64,000 nucleotides of DNA from Pseudomonas sp. MM211 (GTDB lineage Bacteria > Pseudomonadota > Gammaproteobacteria > Pseudomonadales > Pseudomonadaceae): the NCBI RefSeq assembly GCF_020386635.1, contig NZ_CP081942.1, positions 5,217,863 through 5,281,862 of the forward strand, read 5' to 3'. Each line of letters starts with the position of its first letter. Within the stretch, counting starts at the first letter, position 1. Shown in pieces: positions 57,347 through 64,000 of this stretch. The notes beneath the pieces are model-generated. The model saw only the letters and a list, made by a program, of their open reading frames with translations. It made no database searches and was not told the origin of the DNA. The position numbers and the translations under genes are program-made.

Positions 57347-57814
57347 CTATTTGTGATAAGGGTGGCCGGACAACACCGTCCAGGCACGATAAATCTGTTC
57401 GCCGACCAGTATCCGTACCAGCGGGTGAGGCAGGGTCAGGGGCGACAGCGACCAACGCTGCTCGCTACGCGCCTGAACCTCCGGCGCCAGCCCTTCCGGG
57501 CCGCCGACCATGAGGTTGACGGTGCGTGAATCGAGACGCCATTTGTCCAGCTCGACCGCCAACTGCTCGGTACTCCAGGGTCGCCCTTCGACTTCCAGGG
57601 TAACGATGCGTTCCCCAGGCAGCACCTTGGCCAGCATGGCTTCGCCTTCCTGGCGGATCATCCGCGCCACGTCGGCATTCTTGCCGCGCGTGGTCAGGGG
57701 AATCTCCACCAGTTCCAGGGACAGCTCGGACGGCATGCGCTTGGCATACTCCTGCCAGCCGTCCTCGACCCAACGCGGCATGCGCGAGCCGACAGCGATC
57801 AGTTTGATGCGCAT
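57347..57814 (-). CDS. rlmH: 23S rRNA pseudouridine-1915 N3-methyltransferase RlmH
   Basis: SPOUT-class methyltransferase acting on helix 69 of assembled ribosomes. The 155-residue protein has [40 protein letters not shown] and the SAM knot [13 protein letters not shown]. It ends with [20 protein letters not shown]. It lies between rsfS and mrdA in the usual order. Confidence 0.97.
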   Translation of the reverse strand: MRIKLIAVGSRMPRWVEDGWQEYAKRMPSELSLELVEIPLTTRGKNADVARMIRQEGEAMLAKVLPGERIVTLEVEGRPWSTEQLAVELDKWRLDSRTVNLMVGGPEGLAPEVQARSEQRWSLSPLTLPHPLVRILVGEQIYRAWTVLSGHPYHK

Positions 57815-57826
57815 GACTGGCTTACC

Positions 57827-58201
57827 TTACTCGCGCTCGATGCCTTGCTGCGCACGGCTCTGCTCGGCGCCCTGCCACAGACGCTCGAGGTCGTAGAACT
57901 GGCGAGCGGTCGGCAGCATCACGTGAACGACGATGTCGCCCAGGTCGAGCAGAGCCCATTCGCCGCTGTCTAGGCCTTCGCTGCCGATCGGCCGCACGCC
58001 CTGCTCCTTGGCCTTTTCCAGCACGTTGTCGACCAGCGACTTGACGTGACGGCTGGAGGTACCGCTGGCGATCACCATGTAATCGGTGATGCTGGTCTTC
58101 TCGCGGACATCGATGGTGGTGATGTCCTGCGCCTTGATTTCTTCCAGTGCTGCAATGGCCACTTTGACCAGGTCTTCACTGTGCATGGTTTGCTTCGTCA
58201 T
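57827..58201 (-). CDS. rsfS: Ribosomal silencing factor RsfS
   Basis: Binds uL14 and blocks subunit joining in starvation. The 124-residue protein shows [61 protein letters not shown] and [11 protein letters not shown]. Start 58201 is used; an internal ATG five codons on is possible. It lies between nadD and rlmH, as in most gammaproteobacteria. Confidence 0.96.
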   Translation of the reverse strand: MTKQTMHSEDLVKVAIAALEEIKAQDITTIDVREKTSITDYMVIASGTSSRHVKSLVDNVLEKAKEQGVRPIGSEGLDSGEWALLDLGDIVVHVMLPTARQFYDLERLWQGAEQSRAQQGIERE

Positions 58202-58228
58202 AACTAACTCGTTTGCCTCGTGTTCGAT

Positions 58229-58873
58229 TTACCCACGGTACAGTCCATGGGTGTTGATATAAGCCAGTACCGCATCGGGCACCAGAAAACGCACCGAGCG
58301 GCCGTTCGCCAGCAGCGAACGGATCTGCGTGGCAGACACCGCCAGCGGTGCCTGCCAGATGAAAGAAATCTGTCCCGCCGGCCCTTGCAGCGCCAGCGGG
58401 TCGGCGATATTACGCGCCGCCAGCAAATCACGCAGCGGCTCGCTCGCCTCGCTGTCGGCATCCGGGCGCTGCAACACCAGAATATGGCAGTGGCGCAGCA
58501 ACTCGTCCCAACGGTGCCAGGCTGGCAAACCGCAAAAGGCATCCCAGCCCAGAATCAGAAACAACTGGTCATCCGCTGCCAGCTCGGCACGCAACGACTC
58601 CAGGGTGTCGATGCTGTAGGACGGTTTGTCACGCTGCAGCTCGCGATCATCCACCCGCAACGACGGCAATCCCGCCACGGCCTGCTCGACCATCGCCAAG
58701 CGATCCTGCGCCCCAACCTGCGGGGTTTCCCGGTGCGGCGGCCGCGCGCTAGGAATCAGCCGCAGCTCGTCCAACCCCATGAACTCGACCACCTCCAGCG
58801 CGCCGCGCAGATGGCCGATATGCACCGGATCGAAAGTACCGCCCAACAGCCCGATGCGCTTGCGGCTTGCCAT
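58229..58873 (-). CDS. nadD: Nicotinate-nucleotide adenylyltransferase
   Basis: Adenylates nicotinate mononucleotide in NAD synthesis. The 214-residue protein has [15 protein letters not shown] (nucleotide-binding HxGH), [31 protein letters not shown] and the C-terminal ISATQIR-like [24 protein letters not shown]. Its ATG overlaps the proA stop by one base. Confidence 0.96.
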   Translation of the reverse strand: MASRKRIGLLGGTFDPVHIGHLRGALEVVEFMGLDELRLIPSARPPHRETPQVGAQDRLAMVEQAVAGLPSLRVDDRELQRDKPSYSIDTLESLRAELAADDQLFLILGWDAFCGLPAWHRWDELLRHCHILVLQRPDADSEASEPLRDLLAARNIADPLALQGPAGQISFIWQAPLAVSATQIRSLLANGRSVRFLVPDAVLAYINTHGLYRG

Positions 58874-60138
58874 CAGGTACGCACGTGACCGTCGCCAAAT
58901 ACCACGTACTTCTCGCTGGTCAGGCCCAACAGGCCAACCGGGCCGCGGGCGTGCAGTTTGTCGGTGGAAATGCCGATCTCCGCGCCCAGGCCGTACTCGA
59001 AACCATCGGCGAAACGCGTCGAGGCGTTGACGATCACCGAGCTGGAGTCCACTTCGGTGAGGAAACGCCGCGCATCACTGAAGTTCTCGGTGATGATCGC
59101 GTCGGTGTGCTGCGAGCCGTAGGTGTTGATGTGTTCGATGGCCGCATCCAGCGAGTCGACCACGCGGATCGCCAGGATCGGCGCGTTGTACTCGGCATAC
59201 CAGTCGTCTTCGCTGGCCTCCAGTACATAGCTGCCCAGCAGCGATCGGGTCTGCGCGTCGCCACGCAACTCGACGCCCTTGTCACGGTAGATGGCAGCCA
59301 GCGGCGGCAGTACGCGCGCGGCGATATCGGCATGCACCAACAGGGTTTCCATGGTGTTGCACGGCGAGTAGCGCTGAGTCTTCGAGTTGTCGCAGACGCG
59401 AATGGCCTTGTCGAGGTCAGCGGCGATATCCACATAAACGTGGCAGACGCCATCCAGATGCTTGATCACAGGTACCTTGGCTTCGCGGCTAACGCGTTCG
59501 ATCAGGCCCTTGCCGCCACGCGGCACGATCACGTCGACGAATTCCGGCATGGTGATCAGCGCGCCAACGGCGGCGCGGTCGGTGGTTTCCACGACCTGTA
59601 CCGCACTGGCCGGCAAACCGGCCTCTGCCAGGCCGGCCTGAATGCAGCGGGCGATGGCCTGGTTGGAATGAATGGCCTCGGAGCCACCACGCAGAATGGT
59701 GGCGTTGCCGGACTTCAGGCACAGGCTGGCCGCATCGATGGTCACGTTGGGCCGCGACTCGTAGATGATGCCGATCACGCCCAGCGGCACGCGCATCTTG
59801 CCGACCTGAATGCCGGACGGCAGATAACGCATGCCCTGAATCTCGCCGATAGGATCGGACAGCGTGGCAACCTGACGCAGACCTTCGATCATGCTGTCGA
59901 TGACCTTGGGGGTCAGCGCCAGACGATCGAGCATGGCAGGCTCAAGACCGTTGGCACGGCCAGCGGCGAGATCCAGTTCATTGGCAGCAACCAGCTCGGC
60001 GCGCGAGGCGTCGAGTGCGGCGGCGGCGGCATGCAGGGCCTGGTTCTTCTGCGCGGTGCTGGCACGCGCGAGCACGCGCGAAGCCTGGCGGGCGGCACGG
60101 CCCAGGCGGGTCATGTAGTCAAGCACGGACTCGGTCAT
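58873..60138 (-). CDS. proA: Gamma-glutamyl phosphate reductase
   Basis: Second step of proline synthesis. The 421-residue aldehyde-dehydrogenase-fold protein shows [49 protein letters not shown] and the catalytic Cys in [14 protein letters not shown]. The C-terminus includes [26 protein letters not shown]. It precedes nadD as in other pseudomonads. The 266-base gap upstream (60139-60404) contains one copy of the dispersed CTGCAAGCGGCGAGC motif and otherwise nothing I can name. Confidence 0.97.
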   Translation of the reverse strand: MTESVLDYMTRLGRAARQASRVLARASTAQKNQALHAAAAALDASRAELVAANELDLAAGRANGLEPAMLDRLALTPKVIDSMIEGLRQVATLSDPIGEIQGMRYLPSGIQVGKMRVPLGVIGIIYESRPNVTIDAASLCLKSGNATILRGGSEAIHSNQAIARCIQAGLAEAGLPASAVQVVETTDRAAVGALITMPEFVDVIVPRGGKGLIERVSREAKVPVIKHLDGVCHVYVDIAADLDKAIRVCDNSKTQRYSPCNTMETLLVHADIAARVLPPLAAIYRDKGVELRGDAQTRSLLGSYVLEASEDDWYAEYNAPILAIRVVDSLDAAIEHINTYGSQHTDAIITENFSDARRFLTEVDSSSVIVNASTRFADGFEYGLGAEIGISTDKLHARGPVGLLGLTSEKYVVFGDGHVRT

Positions 60139-60230
60139 GGCAACTCAGGTCTGGCAGTTGGAAAAAGTTGCTGATTATAGCGGTCATGCCGCTCCGCGCA
60201 CAGCGGCGCCTGGCAGATGGTTGTTTCCAG

Positions 60231-60245
60231 CTGCAAGCGGCGAGC
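60231..60245. repeat. Second copy of the dispersed CTGCAAGCGGCGAGC motif
   Basis: Exact 15-base match to 31369-31383, in the gap between proA and the DedA-PAP2 gene. Confidence 0.6.
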
Positions 60246-60404
60246 CGAAGCCGATTGCGACATACGTGCATCTGCCTCTCTGCCAGGGCTTGTTGCTATG
60301 ATCGCCCGCGCCAGCCCGGCCACGCATGACGCATATGGCGAAGGAACCGCTTTTCGGATGAATGGGTCGAAGGCTGCGATTTCTCATTTATAAGGTGTCC
60401 ATAC

Positions 60405-61721
60405 ATGGGCGAGTGGCTCGATAGTCTGACTACCTGGCTTGCGGCCAACCCGCAGTGGCTGGGCCTGGCGATCTTCCTGATCGCCTGCATCGAATGCCTG
60501 GCCATCGCCGGCATCATCGTTCCCGGCACCGTGCTGCTGTTCGCCGTTGGCGTAATGGCTGGCAACGGCGCCCTGAGCCTGTGGGAAACCCTGGCGCTGG
60601 CGTACTTCGGCGGCCTGCTTGGCGACGCCATTTCCTACGCCCTGGGCCGTTACTTCCACCAGGACATCCGTCGCCTGCCGGGCTTGCGCAGCCACCCACA
60701 GTGGCTCAGCGGCGCGGAAACCTACTTCGAACGCTATGGCGTCGCCAGCCTGCTGCTGGGCCGCTACATCGGCCCGCTGCGGCCGATGCTGCCGATGGTC
60801 GCAGGCATGCTGAGCATGCCGATCGGCCGCTTCATCGCTGTCAGCATGCTCGCTGCCGCAGGCTGGGCAGTCGCCTATCTGGTACCGGGCTGGGCCGCTG
60901 GTGCCGCCCTGCGCCTGCCGCTGCCCGAGGGCTTCTGGCCACAGGCTGCAGTAGTTGCCGCAGGCTTGGCACTACTGCTGGTACTGACCATCCAGAGCAG
61001 CCTGCGCGAACAGCGCCAGGCCAGCCTGATCGCTGCCGGCCTGGGCACCATTCTACTGATCGCCCTGTTCATCGGCTGGCCGCATCTGATCCAGCTGGAT
61101 CAGGGCCTGATGACCCTGATTCAGGAAGAACGCAATCCGCGTTTCGACTACGTAGCAGTAGCGATCACTCACTTCGGCGACTTCGACGTTCAATTGGCGG
61201 TCGCCGCCCTGCTTTGCGTGTTGCTGCTGCTTGCCCGCAAATGGCAGGCTCTGCTGTTCGCTGGCGGCGCCATGCTCAGCACCGCCCTGGCCAACGGCAC
61301 CCTCAAGGGACTGTTCGAGCGGGCGCGCCCTGAAGTCCTGCTCGAGCCCCTGCATACCTACAGCTTTCCCAGCGGGCACAGCTCGGCGGCCTTCGCGTTC
61401 TTTCTGGCCACGGCCGTGCTCGCCGGCCGTGGGCAACCTGCACGCCTGCGCCTGACCTGGATACTGCTGGCTTGTCTGCCAGCGCTGGCAATTGCCCTGT
61501 CGCGGGTTTACCTGGGCGTTCACTGGCCGAGCGATATCATCGCCGGCGCCTTGCTGGCCAGCAGCCTGTGCGCATTGAGCCTGGCGTTGATGCAGCGTTT
61601 CGCTTCACTGCCGCCACTGCCGGCGAAGGTCTGGTGGATGATCGTGCCGAGCTGCGCCCTGCTGCTGACAACCATGGCGCTGTGGCGGATGTCGGAAGGC
61701 GTGGAGATTTATCGTTACTGA
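60405..61721 (+). CDS. DedA-PAP2 fusion membrane protein
   Basis: 438 residues. Residues about 1-200 are a DedA (SNARE-associated/VTT) domain: FLIACIECLAIAGIIVPGTVLLFAVGVMAG, GGLLGDAISYALGR and FGRYIGPLRP-like LLGRYIGPLRPMLPMVAGM. Residues about 225-420 are a PAP2 phosphatase with all three motifs: KGLFERARP (Lys301), PSGHSSAAF (His325) and SRVYLGVHWPSD (Arg367, His373). DedA proteins help move undecaprenyl phosphate or phospholipids, and PAP2 enzymes dephosphorylate undecaprenyl pyrophosphate or phosphatidic acid. The fusion therefore fits lipid-carrier recycling. About ten or more transmembrane segments. It converges with the Lon-N gene with a 7-base overlap of ends. Confidence 0.9.
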   Translation: MGEWLDSLTTWLAANPQWLGLAIFLIACIECLAIAGIIVPGTVLLFAVGVMAGNGALSLWETLALAYFGGLLGDAISYALGRYFHQDIRRLPGLRSHPQWLSGAETYFERYGVASLLLGRYIGPLRPMLPMVAGMLSMPIGRFIAVSMLAAAGWAVAYLVPGWAAGAALRLPLPEGFWPQAAVVAAGLALLLVLTIQSSLREQRQASLIAAGLGTILLIALFIGWPHLIQLDQGLMTLIQEERNPRFDYVAVAITHFGDFDVQLAVAALLCVLLLLARKWQALLFAGGAMLSTALANGTLKGLFERARPEVLLEPLHTYSFPSGHSSAAFAFFLATAVLAGRGQPARLRLTWILLACLPALAIALSRVYLGVHWPSDIIAGALLASSLCALSLALMQRFASLPPLPAKVWWMIVPSCALLLTTMALWRMSEGVEIYRY

Positions 61722-62308
61722 GCCGGGCCGTCGCCCTGCAACTGCTCGACCAGCTCCTGCAACAGCTCCAGGCGCCGCGTGGCGCTTGGCTCGGCCAGCA
61801 GGGCGATCTTCTGCTCGGCGCTGAACGGCAATAGATAGCCAAGCTTGTCAGCCAGCTCGGCCTGACTGTCGGCGCTGCCGCCCATGTCCAGGCTGGCGAC
61901 CATCGGGTGTTCGGCCAGGGCTCCCAGCAGCGCCAGCAGGTCGGCATGCTCCTCATCCAGTGGCAGCTCGGGCTGTTCGTCGAGCCACTCGATCTGCGCC
62001 AAGGTCAGTTTGTCCGGCAGTACCTGCGCCTGCTTGACGCGAAACCGTCGGCCGCCCTGCACACGAATGCCCAGCAGGCCGTTGGGACGCTGCTGAAAAT
62101 CGATGATGGTCGCCTCGCAGCCCATCTGCGCAACGCGCTCGGCAGCGTCGCCGACTTCTGCACCCTCGACGATGCACACTACGCCGAAGCCTTCGCCCTG
62201 CTTCATGCAGCGGCTGATCATGTCCAGATAGCGCGCTTCGAATATCTGCAGATCCAGCACGCAGCCGGGAAACAGAACGGTATGCAGCGGGAATAAAGGT
62301 AGGGTCAT
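61715..62308 (-). CDS. Lon N-terminal (LAN) domain protein
   Basis: 197-residue stand-alone Lon substrate-binding domain: TLPLFPLHTVLFPGCVLDLQIFEARYLDMI, FGVVCIVEGAEVGD, GCEATIIDF, GLLGIRVQGGRRFRV and LSLLAEPSATRRLELL-like IALLAEPSATRRLELLQELV. It has no ATPase or protease part. Function is unknown; such proteins are common in Proteobacteria. ATG 62308 is set by homology, with the frame artificially open upstream through lrgB. Confidence 0.9.
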   Translation of the reverse strand: MTLPLFPLHTVLFPGCVLDLQIFEARYLDMISRCMKQGEGFGVVCIVEGAEVGDAAERVAQMGCEATIIDFQQRPNGLLGIRVQGGRRFRVKQAQVLPDKLTLAQIEWLDEQPELPLDEEHADLLALLGALAEHPMVASLDMGGSADSQAELADKLGYLLPFSAEQKIALLAEPSATRRLELLQELVEQLQGDGPAQ

Positions 62309-62316
62309 TAGGGTTC

Positions 62317-63033
62317 TCAACTCAGGAAGACGACAGCCAGTGGCAGCAGGATGGCCGTGAACACACCCATCAGGCTCATGGCCAGGGCCGCGAAGGCACC
62401 ACATTCCTCGCTCTCCTGCATGGCGCGCGAGGTGCCGACCGCATGGGCAGTCATGCCTAGGGCCATGCCCACGGCGGCGTGATGATGGACGCCGCACCAG
62501 CGCAGCAGCGACGGCCCGATGATCGCACCCAGCACGCCGGTGATCATCACGAACACCGCGGCCAGCGCCGCCAGGCCGCCGATCTGGCTGGCCACCAGCA
62601 TGGCGATTGGCGAGGTCACCGACTTGGGCGCCATGCTCATCAGCATGTTGTGTTCGGCCCCCAGCATCCAGGCCAGCGCAACACCGAGCACGGTGGCGAC
62701 CACCCCGGCGATCAGCAGGGTCAGCACGGTGGGCCAGAACACCTGGCGGATACGTCGCAGGTTGAGGTAGAGCGGCACGGCCAGCGCGACAGTGGCTGGG
62801 CCCAGAAAAATGGTCAGCGCCTCGGCGCCGCTCTTGTACTCGCTGAAGGTCAGCCCGCAGAACAGCAGAATGGCGATGACCAGCAGGGTCGACACCAGTA
62901 CCGGCTGCAGGAATACCCAGCGGGTCTTCTCGTAGGCCGCGATAGCCAGTTGATAGGCGCCCAGGGTGATGCCGGCCCCGAACAGCGGGTGGTGGGTGAC
63001 GGCCATCCAGGCACCGTGCCAGTCGAGCATCAT
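62317..63033 (-). CDS. lrgB: LrgB-family membrane protein
   Basis: 238-residue polytopic protein: FGAGITLGAYQLAIAAYEKT, FLGPATVALAVPLYLNLRRI, MLMSMAPKSVTSPIAMLVASQIGGLAALAAVFVMITGVLGAIIGPSLL and VGMALGMTAHAVGTSRAMQESEECGAFAALAMSLMGVFTAILLPL. These blocks define the LrgB/CidB family, proposed to modulate holin-like LrgA/CidA proteins, murein hydrolase export or metabolite transport. The ATG overlaps the lrgA stop by 4 bases. Confidence 0.93.
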   Translation of the reverse strand: MMLDWHGAWMAVTHHPLFGAGITLGAYQLAIAAYEKTRWVFLQPVLVSTLLVIAILLFCGLTFSEYKSGAEALTIFLGPATVALAVPLYLNLRRIRQVFWPTVLTLLIAGVVATVLGVALAWMLGAEHNMLMSMAPKSVTSPIAMLVASQIGGLAALAAVFVMITGVLGAIIGPSLLRWCGVHHHAAVGMALGMTAHAVGTSRAMQESEECGAFAALAMSLMGVFTAILLPLAVVFLS

Positions 63034-63392
63034 CCCTCCCCCCGACGGCGCGCCTGGCGCTCGATCAGTTTCTGCATCATCCAGCCAGCGAACACCAGAG
63101 ACAGGATCAACGAAAGCACCAGCGCACCGATCACCGCCCAGAAATCGGCAACAATCGCCTCCGCGTAGGCCATCACGCCGACGGCTGGCGGCACCAGCAG
63201 CAGCGGCAGGTATTTGAGCAGGCTGCTGGCGGCCTGCTGGATCGGCTCGTCGACCTGACCGCGGCAGAGCAGAAACACCACCAACAACAGCATGCCGAGA
63301 ATCGGCCCCGGCAGCATGGGCAGAAACAGCGCATTGATCGCCGTGCCGAGCAATTGGCACAGCACCAGCCAGAACAGGCCACGAAGCAGCAT
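63030..63392 (-). CDS. lrgA: LrgA/CidA-family holin-like protein
   Basis: 120 residues with four hydrophobic segments: LFWLVLCQLLGTAINALFLP, PILGMLLLVVFLL, LLKYLPLLLVPPAVGVMAY and IVADFWAVIGALVLSLILSLV. Short loops and a basic C-terminus (ERQARRRGEG) are typical of LrgA/CidA. It is coupled to lrgB by an ATGA overlap. Confidence 0.93.
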   Translation of the reverse strand: MLLRGLFWLVLCQLLGTAINALFLPMLPGPILGMLLLVVFLLCRGQVDEPIQQAASSLLKYLPLLLVPPAVGVMAYAEAIVADFWAVIGALVLSLILSLVFAGWMMQKLIERQARRRGEG

Positions 63393-63587
63393 GAAGACTC
63401 CCCTCAGACGCTGAGCAGACGCACCGGGGCAGGACGGTGGCGCCTTACAAAGCGGCCATTATAGGCAGGTAACGGAAGCGGCTTAACAGTGCCAGTTTGC
63501 CTGCAATCGAGCGGCGCAGCCCATCAGCGCGTAGCCCGGCGGTTTGCGGCATACTGCCGGCATCGCTCATTTGACTAGGACGTCCGC

Positions 63588-64000
63588 ATGCTTCGCCTCG
63601 CGCCTTTGGCCCTGATAATTGCCCTCACTGCCTGCGGCCAGAGCACGCCTTTGCTGCCCCCCGACGCTATTCTGCCGGACGGTTCGCGCTATCACGGCAA
63701 CGTGGTCGATGGCCTGCTGCAAGGTGAGGGTCGCCTGGATTACGCGGACGGCAGCCTGTTCATCGGCCATTTCCTCAATGGTCAACGCCATGGTGCTGGC
63801 GAGTGGCGCGGCGCCAATGGCGAACACTACATTGGCGAATTCGTTGCGGGCAGTTATCAGGGACAAGGCACCCTGAAGAACGCCGATGGCAGCCAGTACA
63901 GCGGAGGGTTTCTCAAAGGTCGGTTCAGCGGCGAAGGCACCCTGGAAGAAACTGGGCAGATCTACCGTGGCCAATTCCGTGAGGGTCGTTTCCACGGCCT
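63588..64000 (+). CDS. MORN-repeat lipoprotein, truncated by the window edge
   Basis: Starts ATG CTT CGC at 63588 with a lipoprotein signal (LIIALTAC, Cys16) and stays open to the edge (137 codons seen). From about residue 31 it has MORN-type repeats of roughly 23 residues: DGSRYHGNVVDGLLQGEGRL, DGSLFIGHFLNGQRHGAGEW, NGEHYIGEFVAGSYQGQGTL, DGSQYSGGFLKGRFSGEGTL, then QIYRGQFREGRFHG. Secreted, membrane-tethered MORN proteins are of unknown role. The frame is certain from the repeats; the C-terminal part is not seen. Confidence 0.85.
   Translation, partial: MLRLAPLALIIALTACGQSTPLLPPDAILPDGSRYHGNVVDGLLQGEGRLDYADGSLFIGHFLNGQRHGAGEWRGANGEHYIGEFVAGSYQGQGTLKNADGSQYSGGFLKGRFSGEGTLEETGQIYRGQFREGRFHG

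Overview
This 64 kb window is a GC-rich stretch of chromosome from a Pseudomonas-type gammaproteobacterium. The gene content and order (rsmI-rnpB-mraZ, pnp-rpsO-truB-rbfA-infB-nusA-rimP, carAB-dapB-dnaJK-grpE-recN-fur-bamE, lldR/lldPD-dld, lipA-lipB-dacA-rlpA-mltB-rodA-mrdA-rlmH-rsfS-nadD-proA) match that genus closely. The lineage within Pseudomonas (for example mendocina/oleovorans-like rather than aeruginosa) is a guess from protein flavour only. Almost everything is conserved core genome. No prophage, insertion sequence, integron or CRISPR array is visible.

Layout. 1-6.2 kb: start of the division/cell-wall cluster (rsmH, mraZ) with a clear MraZ operator, RNase P RNA, rsmI, then lpoA-yraN-diaA/gmhA-BON lipoprotein. 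6.3-7.0 kb: a lone carbon-nitrogen hydrolase gene between two similar terminators. 7.1-16.6 kb: translation and RNA-turnover operon read leftwards, with an intact tRNA-Leu(GAG) and a badly degenerated initiator-tRNA-like gene in the place where metY normally sits. 16.6-23.7 kb: tpiA, glmM, folP, ftsH, rlmE, yhbY, greA. 23.7-31.4 kb: carB, carA and dapB, split by an inserted type II restriction-modification pair (28.1-30.5 kb). 31.4-39.7 kb: dnaJ, dnaK, grpE (sigma-32-like promoter), recN (LexA box), fur, bamE, rnfH, ratA, smpB. 39.9-45.7 kb: L-/D-lactate utilisation (lldR, lldP, lldD, dld). 46.0-48.7 kb: small accessory patch (Lrp-type regulator, rluE, LysR regulator, RidA-like protein). 48.8-60.1 kb: lipoate synthesis and the rod-shape/peptidoglycan cluster through proA. 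60.4-64 kb: DedA-PAP2 fusion, Lon-N-like protein, LrgA/LrgB, and a truncated MORN-repeat lipoprotein.

Biology that stands out. (1) The restriction-modification pair between carA and dapB: a C5-cytosine methyltransferase carrying its own N-terminal helix-turn-helix, facing inverted repeats in its promoter region, convergent with a PD-(D/E)XK nuclease. (2) A second perfect copy of the LldR operator core inside the lldP coding sequence, forced there by a run of rare codons. (3) The decayed tRNA-fMet gene. (4) A substitution in the DnaK phosphate-binding loop. (5) Two long perfect hairpins between lldP and lldD.

Sequence quality. Five genes (rsmH, the carbon-nitrogen hydrolase, infB, carA, rlpA) carry small frameshifting indels although both halves are otherwise well conserved. 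infB is essential, so these are most simply read as sequencing or assembly errors, and I annotate the genes at full span with the break noted.
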